64,000 nucleotides of DNA from the NCBI RefSeq assembly GCF_040567655.1, contig NZ_JBEXAC010000001.1, forward strand, positions 868,001 to 932,000. Reading direction: 5' to 3'. The position numbers were made by a program, and so were the translations under genes. Positions 32,306-41,388 of the stretch are shown here, piece after piece; position 1 is the stretch's first letter, and each line of letters opens with the position of its first letter. The notes beneath the pieces were generated by a model. That model had not been told where the DNA came from. It made no database searches and saw nothing but the letters and a program-made list of their open reading frames with translations. The DNA comes from Chitinophaga sp. H8 (lineage in GTDB: Bacteria > Bacteroidota > Bacteroidia > Chitinophagales > Chitinophagaceae).

Positions 32306-34480
32306 CTAAAACCTTACGCCTATACTCAGCATAGATCTGCGTACCCATAATGGCTCATACATTCCTCTTCTCGCCAGGTAGCCAATATTATTGGTAAAGT
32401 TGGACACATTAAACCTGGTAAAGAAATTACGGTAAGTATAGCCTATGCTGGCATCCATACTCCAGTAAGATTTTACTACTTCATCTGGTAGATTCTCCGT
32501 GGAAGCATAGAATTTACCTTTGTAGAAAAAGCCATAGCCCAATTCTAATCCTTTTAGTGTGCCTTTATCCAACGCGTAATTGGCCCAGATATTAAATGTT
32601 TGTTTTGCATTTCCTTCCAGTTGATTGCCTGTTTTAAAGGCAGGATCATTTATTACGGTGGCATTGATATAAGAGGTAGCCACATTGATGCTCAGCTGTG
32701 GCGTGATTTTTCCATTGATGTCCAGTTCTACCCCCCGGCTTCGATGATGGCCCCCCTGGTACATAGCCCATTTATAATATTCGTTATATGCGAGGTGAGG
32801 CCATTCCGGCGCTGCGTCTAATCCAAACACATAACCAACAATATTCTTCTTATCTATCTGGAATACGGATAACCCAATGCCCAGCTTGCCACTGAAGATA
32901 TTAGACTTTGCACCAAACTCAATCTGTTTGGCATCGGTAGACTGCAACATGATGTTTGTAAGTTCATCCCAGCCGTTTTGTTCATAGGATTGGGTATAGG
33001 AAGCGTATACGGATAAATCTTTTAAGGGCTTTATCAAGAGGGCAATGCGGGGAGAAACAGGCTGTTTTACATCATCTTTGTAATTTGCAGGTACCGGATT
33101 TGCAGCAGTATATTTAGTTCCCTGCACTGTTTTATTGAAACGTAGTCCTAGCATAAGATGTATTCTTTCATCCCACATTTTCAGCTGATCCTGTGCATAT
33201 AGTCCATATCTGGTTATATATTGTCTGGGTTTATCAGGATCTCCATCGTACCCAATAATTTTAGGTAAAACATTTTCACCATATACCGGGCGATACATGT
33301 TAAAAGGCTTCAGTTCAACGGGGTCATTATAAAACATGGTATAGTACCGTTGGGTGTAATCTGCGCCTATCACAAAATCGTGATGAACACCAAATGTAGA
33401 GAATTTACCTACCAGGTCCAAAGTCGTGCCGGCAATTTTGGTGAAGGTCTGAAAGAATTCTGTGGTCCTGTTCAGATTACCATTTTCGTCTGCTTTGCGA
33501 TCGGGGAAAAATACAGCTTCTTCCTGTTCCCGTGCTTTGGAGTAATAGGAAACGTTACGGATAGATAGATTGTTATTGATTTTATAACTTAGCGTGGAGT
33601 AGCCGCTTAGCTCATCGCTTCGGTGCCTGTTGTCCGGTTCCCCAAGAAAAAGACCCCTTGGAATCTTTTTCAGCCCTTCAAAAGTACCATCCGGGGATAC
33701 CAGGCCCGGCGCAAAGGTGCGGTTATCATTTTTCGCCGTCATTTCAACATTCCATTCCAATGCCGTCGTGATTTTCCAGGTGATACTAGGTGCAAACAAA
33801 TAGCTTTTGCTATTTATTTTATCGATAAAATGATTGCCGGATTCATAAGAAGCATTTAAACGGTACAGGAGTTGCTTTTTAGATGTTAAAGCACCGCTAA
33901 GATCCAGTGTAGGCCTTAGAAAACCATATTCTCCTACCTTTAGTTCAAATCTGCGATAATCGTAATCGAGTGGCTTTTTAGATACAAAGTTCATGACCGC
34001 TCCCGGCGCCACATCCCCATATTGTATGGATGCCGGCCCTTTGAGAACTTCTATTCTCTCAATATTATCGCCATATAATCTGCCGATAGTTTGCATCAGT
34101 ATGCCATTCCATCTGAAGTTGGAATTAAAGTTCATCCCAAATCCCCGGCCGTTAAACATGGCATAACCATCACCGTAAGTGCCGGTAACAGTAATACCGC
34201 TTACATTTTTAATAGCATCCCGTATATCCGTTATCTGTTGTTGTTCGATTAGTTTTTTATCAATGAGCTGTACAGAAATGGGCAGATCTATTAATGGAGT
34301 CAGTGTTTTGTTGATAGAGGCGATCTGGCGTTTTTGACCATATACCATCAACTCTTTTAATAACCTGGTAGAATCACTTGTTTGATAGGAATAGTCGTTG
34401 TCTTTTGGGTTGGTGCTTTGCGCAAAAACGGCTGGTCCTGTTAAGCAAAGGAGCGATATGCACCGCAATATTAGATTCAT
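32306..34480 (-). CDS. TonB-dependent siderophore-type outer-membrane receptor
   Basis: The 724-residue protein has a signal peptide (cut near VFAQS), a plug domain with PISVQLIDKKLIEQQQITDI and NVSGITVTGTYGDG, then RIEVLKGPASIQYGDVAPGA, the hallmark plug loop of siderophore receptors. The rest is a 22-strand barrel ending SIGVRF with a C-terminal Phe. No carboxypeptidase-like N-terminal domain or SusD partner is present, so it belongs to the FhuA/FecA-like group rather than SusC. Iron-chelate import is the likely job. Confidence 0.9.
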   Translation of the reverse strand: MNLILRCISLLCLTGPAVFAQSTNPKDNDYSYQTSDSTRLLKELMVYGQKRQIASINKTLTPLIDLPISVQLIDKKLIEQQQITDIRDAIKNVSGITVTGTYGDGYAMFNGRGFGMNFNSNFRWNGILMQTIGRLYGDNIERIEVLKGPASIQYGDVAPGAVMNFVSKKPLDYDYRRFELKVGEYGFLRPTLDLSGALTSKKQLLYRLNASYESGNHFIDKINSKSYLFAPSITWKITTALEWNVEMTAKNDNRTFAPGLVSPDGTFEGLKKIPRGLFLGEPDNRHRSDELSGYSTLSYKINNNLSIRNVSYYSKAREQEEAVFFPDRKADENGNLNRTTEFFQTFTKIAGTTLDLVGKFSTFGVHHDFVIGADYTQRYYTMFYNDPVELKPFNMYRPVYGENVLPKIIGYDGDPDKPRQYITRYGLYAQDQLKMWDERIHLMLGLRFNKTVQGTKYTAANPVPANYKDDVKQPVSPRIALLIKPLKDLSVYASYTQSYEQNGWDELTNIMLQSTDAKQIEFGAKSNIFSGKLGIGLSVFQIDKKNIVGYVFGLDAAPEWPHLAYNEYYKWAMYQGGHHRSRGVELDINGKITPQLSINVATSYINATVINDPAFKTGNQLEGNAKQTFNIWANYALDKGTLKGLELGYGFFYKGKFYASTENLPDEVVKSYWSMDASIGYTYRNFFTRFNVSNFTNNIGYLARRGMYEPLWVRRSMLSIGVRF

Positions 34481-34612
34481 GGTTGTGTCAGTATTTATAT
34501 AAAAATTGCCACAAAGATGAATGCTTATAAGACAGGTGGATGCTCTGATCGGGAAAAGTACTTGCGCAATCAGGAAATCTTATACCGGAAAAGATGGGTG
34601 AAGGCTTTGTTA

Positions 34613-37600
34613 TTAAGGTGTTTTATCTTCCTCATCCGGATCGGCTGTTTCTTCCAGCTTATCTTTATCGCTTCCCCTGCGTAGTTTTACAGTAGGATTG
34701 TTCTGTGTACCGGTTACATTGAAGGGAATGCCGAATAAACCAAAGGGGGGAAGTCCCAGCCGGCCTTTTAGGTTCAGCTTTCCATCAAGGCTTACCTGCC
34801 CCTCAAAGCGCGGCCGGAAACCAGCAATGCGCATTTTGGTTCTGTCAATGGTGATGATGTTATTATTGATAGTAGTTTTGATATTCACTTCTGAAAGGTC
34901 AGGATCTTTGAGGTCTCCTTTACCGGTGCTGCTGCTTACCGCATTTAACAGCTTAAAACCTTTCAGTTTTATCTTTTTAACAGACAGTACACCGCCTCCT
35001 TTCAGAGATGGATATACCGGATTCATATTTTTATCAAGCCTTCCGCTCAGGCTATAATCCAGTCCAACAATGCCGCTGGCATAAGAGGCAGAGGAGGCCA
35101 TATCATGAAAGAGCTTTATTTCATTATAAGCTCTTTTGATATCAAATTCTTTTGCGCTGATATGATAATCAAATGTTGCCTTTTCCGGCTGCAGGCTAAT
35201 GTAGGTGGCATCCATTTCTACCGGTGCACCGATAATAGTAAAGCCTGTTTTGTTTAATTTCAGCTTGCTGCTATCAACTACCAGTTGTCCGTGGAAGTCG
35301 TTGATGTCAATATCTTTGAACCGGATCTTATCTGCGGAGGCATTAAGGGTAAGTGCCAGATTGCCTGGTATCATCACAACACCGGAAGAGGCAGCAGAGG
35401 TACCTGGGGCGGAAGAGTTGTTATCCTTATCTCCGTTGATCATCATCTCATCAACCAGAATGTAGCCACTTTTCAGATCAAAAGTGCCCTGGAGAGATTG
35501 ATGGGGTTGTGTAGCATAGCCAATTACATTACTCAGATATCCATTCAGGTTAATAAGTGATTTTCCATAGCTGGCCTTAAACTGATCAAACCACATTTTA
35601 TCCTGGTCAAAACGGAAAACCCCATTATTTATTAAGAAGGGGAGGGGGAATAATTCAGATGTCAGGGCAATGTCTTTTACGATTAAGGTACCGCTGTTGC
35701 TTAGTTTGTTATACTGTCCGGTGGTGGCATCGTTTTGTGTGCCACGCAGCAGTAAGTTTGTTTTTATTAGCCCCTTCAGGTCATACCCTTTTACCGCAAA
35801 TACCTGATAGATACGTCCAAGATTGATTATCCCGTTGGAAGCAATATTATATTGCAGATTATCGAAGTTATTCAGGTTGGCTTTCAGCACAAAAGGGGCG
35901 CCTTCAAATTCGAAGGATACCGGTTTAAGATCAACCTTAAGGGAACGCATCGTACCGGTAGTATTAGTAATGGTAGCGTCAATATTTATTTTCTCTAGGG
36001 GGTGGGGATAGTATTTGGTTTGTACCGTTCCGTTATTCATGGTTAGCTTGCCGGTAGTAACAGGAAACAACCGTTTGGCCGGAAGATAGGTGCCTTTTGT
36101 AACTACATTGATGGCGAGGTCACCTGTCATATTCAGGCTGTCCATTGGATACACTTTTTGAATATCACTCATATGCAGCACAGATTCCAGCTTGGCATCA
36201 ATCAACGGCTGTTGGGCATTGCTGACCCGTAAGTAGCCTTTGATATAATTGCTCAGCATATTAGCATTGATATCAGTTATATTGAAATGTGTATGAGTAT
36301 AATTACCATCCGGACAGGATGCCTGTGCATTAAAACTGACATTGTTTACCGCTTCGGGCATTGCAGCTAACTTAAAATAACCGTTTCGGAGGGTGGATTG
36401 GAAATTAAAGACAGGGATGCTACTGATGATGGTATCAGCCTGTTTGCGTAATCCTTTATAAACCACACTTGTAGCGTATTTCCCATCAGCCTGAAGATGC
36501 GCCTGTAGTCTTCCTTTCAGTTCGAGCGAGTTAAGCCCTGTTGCTTTACTCCATTTTTCGAGGTCTATATCCGTATTCATCTTAACGTGAATGTCCGGTG
36601 TTTTAAGGCCTTTGATACGGATTACAGAACTGAAATAATCTTTGTCGATATTGAAATAAATAGAATCTACGTTGATATACAGGCTGTCTGTATTTAGCTG
36701 CGCCAATGTTGACTGAAAGTTAAGGAACAGGTTTTTTACAGGAGCAGGGGCCTTGTCATGGGTGATGATACCATTTCTGACTTTCATATTGAAGGTTAGG
36801 TCTGGCATGGTATTGCTTTCAGCGATATACTGCCCGATGAGTGTTGCATTTACATCAGCTGTACCACTGATATTCATGTGTGCTGCCCATTTTGCGTACT
36901 CAGGAGGCAAAGCGCCAAAGATGGCATGGAGTGCTGATTCCATTGAGCTGAGCCGGAAGTCCATTTTATAACCATTCTTAAGGAACCCAAATGCACCGTT
37001 CAGCCGTACGGGTAACTCATTTATCTTTAAATCATTTTTTTCAAAAATGAAATCCAGGGAATTAGTATTGATTTTTGTGATCAGTTCTCCATTCAGTTGT
37101 TTGGATAAAATATACTGGGTATTATCATAACTGAGGTCAAAGGAGCCTATACGTATTTTCGAGTATAGATCAAATTGTGCTTTGCTAAGATCTCCTTTAC
37201 CCAGGTAATTCACTTCTTTGGCCTGGATAAACATAGGGAGCGACTGATCATCGTATATAATATTGCAATGTTCCAGCTGAATACGTTCTATTTTCAGAGA
37301 TGCACTGCCACTGTCGGGCTGGCTCTGTGTTGATGGTGGGCTGGATTGGTAAACATTATAGTTAGGATGCCCGGCGGTATCTATCAACACATGAATATTC
37401 CCCTTGGTCAGATAGATCTCGTCAATATGGATAGCGTTTGAGAAAACACTGGATAGGTTGATACCTAATGCTACTTCATTGGCCGATATTAGGGTGTCTT
37501 CTTTAAAAGGGGCTGCTCCTTTCAGGCTGAAATCGTATAAGGTGAGTGTCAGTGCAGGAAAATGGTTGAAAAAAGATAGCCGCGCACTTGAGAAGTTAAG

Positions 37601-37762
37601 GTCACCCGTGATACTATTGTTTGTCCATGTTTTTATCTTGTCAGATACCGTTTTGGGAAAGAGAACCGGCAATAAAAATAACAAAAGAATAATGGAAGCA
37701 ATCGATATGGAGAAAATCTTTAATGCCTTAATAGCTGCTTTTTTGATATTTGCATTACGCAT
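34613..37762 (-). CDS. AsmA-like large membrane-anchored protein
   Basis: From ATG 37762 (MRNANIKKAAIKALKIF) the protein has 1049 residues; ATG 37804 would add 14. A single N-terminal membrane helix (ISIASIILLLFLLPVLF) is followed by a long beta-rich chain: SARLSFFNHFPALTLTLYDF and INLSSVFSNAIHIDEIYL are the AsmA N-terminal repeats, and the end (LPPFGLFGIPFNVTGTQNNP) is the AsmA_2 C-terminal domain. Proteins of this family bridge the periplasm and move lipids between membranes. It ends with an acidic tail. It is 130 bases from the TonB receptor, possibly in one transcript. Confidence 0.88.
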   Translation of the reverse strand: MRNANIKKAAIKALKIFSISIASIILLLFLLPVLFPKTVSDKIKTWTNNSITGDLNFSSARLSFFNHFPALTLTLYDFSLKGAAPFKEDTLISANEVALGINLSSVFSNAIHIDEIYLTKGNIHVLIDTAGHPNYNVYQSSPPSTQSQPDSGSASLKIERIQLEHCNIIYDDQSLPMFIQAKEVNYLGKGDLSKAQFDLYSKIRIGSFDLSYDNTQYILSKQLNGELITKINTNSLDFIFEKNDLKINELPVRLNGAFGFLKNGYKMDFRLSSMESALHAIFGALPPEYAKWAAHMNISGTADVNATLIGQYIAESNTMPDLTFNMKVRNGIITHDKAPAPVKNLFLNFQSTLAQLNTDSLYINVDSIYFNIDKDYFSSVIRIKGLKTPDIHVKMNTDIDLEKWSKATGLNSLELKGRLQAHLQADGKYATSVVYKGLRKQADTIISSIPVFNFQSTLRNGYFKLAAMPEAVNNVSFNAQASCPDGNYTHTHFNITDINANMLSNYIKGYLRVSNAQQPLIDAKLESVLHMSDIQKVYPMDSLNMTGDLAINVVTKGTYLPAKRLFPVTTGKLTMNNGTVQTKYYPHPLEKINIDATITNTTGTMRSLKVDLKPVSFEFEGAPFVLKANLNNFDNLQYNIASNGIINLGRIYQVFAVKGYDLKGLIKTNLLLRGTQNDATTGQYNKLSNSGTLIVKDIALTSELFPLPFLINNGVFRFDQDKMWFDQFKASYGKSLINLNGYLSNVIGYATQPHQSLQGTFDLKSGYILVDEMMINGDKDNNSSAPGTSAASSGVVMIPGNLALTLNASADKIRFKDIDINDFHGQLVVDSSKLKLNKTGFTIIGAPVEMDATYISLQPEKATFDYHISAKEFDIKRAYNEIKLFHDMASSASYASGIVGLDYSLSGRLDKNMNPVYPSLKGGGVLSVKKIKLKGFKLLNAVSSSTGKGDLKDPDLSEVNIKTTINNNIITIDRTKMRIAGFRPRFEGQVSLDGKLNLKGRLGLPPFGLFGIPFNVTGTQNNPTVKLRRGSDKDKLEETADPDEEDKTP

Positions 37763-38069
37763 GTATAATTGGGCGTATTTGATTGTTATTCTCTCTATAT
37801 GCATAGGCCATACCAGCCTACTTATTAGGGGGAAATTTTATACCTGAAATATATTATGATTACGGGTGCGAAGATAACGATTTTTATAATCTGGCAGATG
37901 GGGAGGGGCGGGTTAACAAAAGGAAAATGAAAATGAAACGCACCGGAGCCGGTACAACTTTCTGTTCACGATGATATAAAAAAGGCACTGATAAAGCTGG
38001 ACGATATCAGCTTTATCAGTGCGGCGGCTGTATACAGGGATTATAGCATGAAATCGCCTACCCCATCAG

Positions 38070-38477
38070 CTAATATCTGTACGCTGGTGGTTCAATACCT
38101 TTGCATCGCAGGTGTATGGTAGCCTGGCCCCTGTGATGGGTGATATGGTCGATGGTGGCATGGAACCCCTGTATTGCAGTTTTATCCCCTGCCATGGTTT
38201 CCACTTGCTGCTTTAAAAAGTCGAAAGCCTTTTCCAGGTAGGCAATAGTTTGCTTTTTACTGGAAGTTACTTTGGGTGGCTGCCAGTCGGACTCCTGCTG
38301 CCGGATCAGGTTTTCTTCCCACCAGTAAATGCCATACCCAATGTGATGCATCAGCTCGTTAAAATCCCATACCTCGCTTGCAGGTTTAAAATGGTAATGC
38401 TCAGCTGGCATTCCGTCCGCTACTGCCAGGGTATATTGCTTTGCATTTTCCAGTGTAGCTAAGATTTGTGTTTTCAT
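38070..38477 (-). CDS. DinB-like (DUF664) four-helix protein
   Basis: From ATG 38477 (MKTQILATLENAKQY) the protein has 135 residues; a longer start at 38498 adds seven. Metal-binding-type histidines appear in FNELMHHIGYGIYWWEENL and ATIDHITHHRGQATIHLR, which is the three-His pattern of DinB/YfiT proteins. They are metal-dependent thiol transferases or detoxification enzymes. It neighbours an AraC gene on the same strand. Confidence 0.85.
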   Translation of the reverse strand: MKTQILATLENAKQYTLAVADGMPAEHYHFKPASEVWDFNELMHHIGYGIYWWEENLIRQQESDWQPPKVTSSKKQTIAYLEKAFDFLKQQVETMAGDKTAIQGFHATIDHITHHRGQATIHLRCKGIEPPAYRY

Positions 38478-38546
38478 TGTATAAAAGTTTGATAGCACAA
38501 AACTAGCTTGCCTTACTATGGGAGGTTTAAGGAAAATTGCTGTTTT

Positions 38547-39386
38547 TCAGGACCGCATGGCTACCGGAGATTGCCCAAAATGTTTTTTATAGGCAGCTGA
38601 AAAGTGTTCCAGGCTATTAAAGCCTGTAGCAAAAGCAATTGCAGTGATGGAGGATTTCGTATGGCTGATCTGTAACTGTGCCTCTTTTAACCTGATTTGC
38701 CGCAGATAACCATAAGGAGAGGATAAGGTGAATTGTCTGAATAGCCGGTTAAAATGAAAAGGACTCATATGGCCAAGAGCAGCCAGCTGAGGCAAAGAAA
38801 TCTCTTCTGTATAATGCCCGTTGATAAATTCCTTTACGGTTTCAATGACCGGGAGATAATATCTTTTTTGTTTTTCTGTAAGATGCGTTTTGTGGTGTGT
38901 TGTTGATCCTGCAGATAATATCATTATAAAGAGTTCCACCATTAATTGCTCAACATACAATTGCGGACAACGGGAGGTGGATAACAGGTTGAAAATACAA
39001 AAATGCAGGTATTCCATTTCAGGGGTGGCCTTTACCAGGAGAGACTGCATATCCGGATTATTAAAAAAGAATGAAAAGGCGTCTGTCTGCGCGAGCAATA
39101 AGGAGGTACTATGGGGTGAAAAGGAGAAGATCGTGCATTCGTCCGGCATATTATGGATATGGCCCACATGATATTCATAGCCGGGCTTACAGATCAGAAA
39201 CAGCCCACTATATGCATCGAGATCGTTCCGGAATACATTGAACTTAAAGTTACCCTTACGGATATAAGCAATGGAAAAATTTTCCTGGTATTCTTTTTCA
39301 GATACACTGCAATCCTGACAACGGCACAGAAAATTATGCACGGAACACAGTGATGAATCATAGATGGTTAATATTTCAGCCTGCAT
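38547..39386 (-). CDS. AraC-family transcriptional regulator
   Basis: The 279-residue protein has an N-terminal AraC cupin-like sensing domain (about 20-130) and a C-terminal double HTH (about 180-275): ISLPQLAALGHMSPFHFNRL, then IRLKEAQLQISHTKSSITAI, FATGFNSLEHFSAAYKKHFG. Four cysteines near the N-terminus (CSVHNFLCRCQDC) are unusual and could bind a metal or sense redox state. Its gene ends 70 bases before the DinB-like gene start, so they may be cotranscribed. Confidence 0.88.
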   Translation of the reverse strand: MQAEILTIYDSSLCSVHNFLCRCQDCSVSEKEYQENFSIAYIRKGNFKFNVFRNDLDAYSGLFLICKPGYEYHVGHIHNMPDECTIFSFSPHSTSLLLAQTDAFSFFFNNPDMQSLLVKATPEMEYLHFCIFNLLSTSRCPQLYVEQLMVELFIMILSAGSTTHHKTHLTEKQKRYYLPVIETVKEFINGHYTEEISLPQLAALGHMSPFHFNRLFRQFTLSSPYGYLRQIRLKEAQLQISHTKSSITAIAFATGFNSLEHFSAAYKKHFGQSPVAMRS

Positions 39387-39595
39387 CTGATAAGCGATTT
39401 ATACCCCTAAAAGTAAATAGCCCAGGTGACAACCTTATGTCAGGAGCCATCGTAAAATGTTGGGATTTTATTTAATTTTGTTTCAGGTAATGGCAGCAAG
39501 ACTCCCAAAAATGAATAATAGACTGTCCGTACGTAGCTCCCCTGCTGATTTCCTTCTTTAAGCTGTTGTTTATCAAACTATTTAAACTATGCACC

Positions 39596-39982
39596 ATGTC
39601 TGATACTCCCTTTCAAATTGAATCCATAAATCCCATCCTGTATGTTAAGGATATGGCGGTGAGCCGGAATTTCTATGTAAAGCTACTTGGTTTTGAGGAA
39701 GACGAATGGGGGGATGATATTTTTACCTGTATTTCCAGGGATGGTTTTTGTATCTATTTATGCAAGGGGGCACAAGGTGTGCCAGGAACATGGCTGTGGG
39801 TTGGCTTTTCAGGAGATATTTTTGCCTTGTATCAAGCCTTATTATTAAAAGAGGTAACTATCAGAACCCCGCCTCAGAACTATTCCTGGGCTTTGGAAAT
39901 GCATGTACAGGACCCTGATGGTCATATCCTGAGATTTGGAACAACACCAGATGAAAATCAACCATACCTGGATAAACAATAG
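39596..39982 (+). CDS. VOC-superfamily (glyoxalase/bleomycin-resistance-like) protein
   Basis: From ATG 39596 (MSDTPFQIESINPILYVKDM) the protein has 128 residues. It has the paired beta-alpha-beta-beta-beta units of the VOC fold: SRNFYVKLLGFEEDEWGDD, and WALEMHVQDPDGHILRFGT, where HVQDPDGHxLRF is the conserved second-half strand. A metal-type His and Glu are not fully in place. It may be a binding or detoxifying protein. The longer start at 39566 adds ten residues without family support. Confidence 0.85.
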   Translation: MSDTPFQIESINPILYVKDMAVSRNFYVKLLGFEEDEWGDDIFTCISRDGFCIYLCKGAQGVPGTWLWVGFSGDIFALYQALLLKEVTIRTPPQNYSWALEMHVQDPDGHILRFGTTPDENQPYLDKQ

Positions 39983-40147
39983 TGTTACGGTTAACAACCA
40001 TATCTGTAGATTTTTATTATATCCATCAGTTTCCTTTGTCTTTCTTCTTTATAGCCATTGACCAGGCAGTACCTGAAATTTTTTTTTGACCACTAAGGGT
40101 AGGGAAGAAAAATTCCCTCTATATCTGTATAAGCCTAACAATTTCAC

Positions 40148-41332
40148 ATGGAGGATCAACCAGATATCAGTTCCCTGGCGGAAAAATGGTTAAATGGTAC
40201 CATTACCCCTGCAGAAAAACAGCAGTTCGAAGACTGGTATAACCGCCAGCCAGGACTTAGCATAGAATGGCTAAAGGATGAAACAGCAGATGAATTACGC
40301 AAAAAAATCTTTCTGTCTATCATTTCCAGATTGGAAACAACACCGGCAATACCGGAAGAAGCCCCGGTTATTGACATGCCTCGTCGCTCTAAATGGAGGC
40401 AGAGGGTATCTGTGGCAGCAGCGGTACTGATGTTGTTAGGCAGTACGGTTATCTATTTCTATATCAGCAATAATAAGACAACTACCAGGCAAATGCCTGT
40501 TGCGGGTATCAGCACCGGAGCAATAATGACAGGTAAGACAAAGGCAACTCTTACCCTGTCTGATGGTACCGTTATTCAGTTAGATAGCATGAAAACGGAC
40601 CAGATCGTTTTACAGGGTAGTACTTCGGTATATAAAAATGAAGATGGAGAGATTGTGTATGAACCAGGTTCAAACGAAACAGGAGAACTGTACAATACCC
40701 TTACTATACCCAGGGGGAGCGGATTATCATCTGTTATGCTGTCTGATGGCAGTAAAGTATGGCTGAACGTGGAAAGTACCTTACGTTTTCCTGTTGCATT
40801 CTCCAGCAAGGAAAGAAAAGTCCGGGTTACCGGAGAGGCCTATTTTGAAGTAAGCAAGGATGCTTCGAGGAAGTTCCTGGTAGAAACGGAAGGGGCTACA
40901 ACAGAGGTACTGGGTACCCATTTTAATGTAAATACCTATGAAAAACCGGAGGAAGTATTGGTGACCCTGTTGGAAGGGGCGGTGCGGGTAAGCAATCCTG
41001 CTGCGCAGGAACAATTACTGCAACCGGGACAGCAGGCAGAGGTGAAGCCTGTTGGAATTATCCTGCTTAATAAAATGCCCGATCTGGAAGCGGTGATGGC
41101 CTGGAAGCACGGATTATTCAAGATGGATAATTCGGATGTACACACCGTAATGGCACAACTGGCCCGATGGTACGATGTGGAGGTCCGGTTTGAAAAAGAC
41201 CTGGAGGACATACGTTTTTCCGGAACAATATCGAGAAATACCGATTTGGCAAAAGTGCTGGAAATGCTATCAATGACAAAGGAAGTAAGGTTCAGACAGG
41301 AAGGGGAAAAAATCGTTGTATATCCTTTCTGA
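40148..41332 (+). CDS. FecR-family anti-sigma factor
   Basis: The 394-residue protein has an N-terminal cytoplasmic anti-sigma region with ISSLAEKWLNGTITPAEKQQ, a membrane helix (about 88-107), a FecR domain (YNTLTIPRGSGLSSVMLSDG, LNVESTLRFPVAF, GEAYFEVSKDASRKFLVETE, LGTHFNVNTY) and a C-terminal DUF4974-like SecB/STN-type segment. It should relay a signal from the SusC protein downstream. No sigma gene lies beside it; the nearest is 53368-53937. Upstream, TTTTTTTGACCACTAAGGG, then AGGGAA...TTCCCT (40101-40118), may be promoter elements. Confidence 0.9.
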   Translation: MEDQPDISSLAEKWLNGTITPAEKQQFEDWYNRQPGLSIEWLKDETADELRKKIFLSIISRLETTPAIPEEAPVIDMPRRSKWRQRVSVAAAVLMLLGSTVIYFYISNNKTTTRQMPVAGISTGAIMTGKTKATLTLSDGTVIQLDSMKTDQIVLQGSTSVYKNEDGEIVYEPGSNETGELYNTLTIPRGSGLSSVMLSDGSKVWLNVESTLRFPVAFSSKERKVRVTGEAYFEVSKDASRKFLVETEGATTEVLGTHFNVNTYEKPEEVLVTLLEGAVRVSNPAAQEQLLQPGQQAEVKPVGIILLNKMPDLEAVMAWKHGLFKMDNSDVHTVMAQLARWYDVEVRFEKDLEDIRFSGTISRNTDLAKVLEMLSMTKEVRFRQEGEKIVVYPF

Positions 41333-41388
41333 TAATGATGACACGTTTTGAAATGACAGTTACCACGTAAACCAATAATTCCCACATT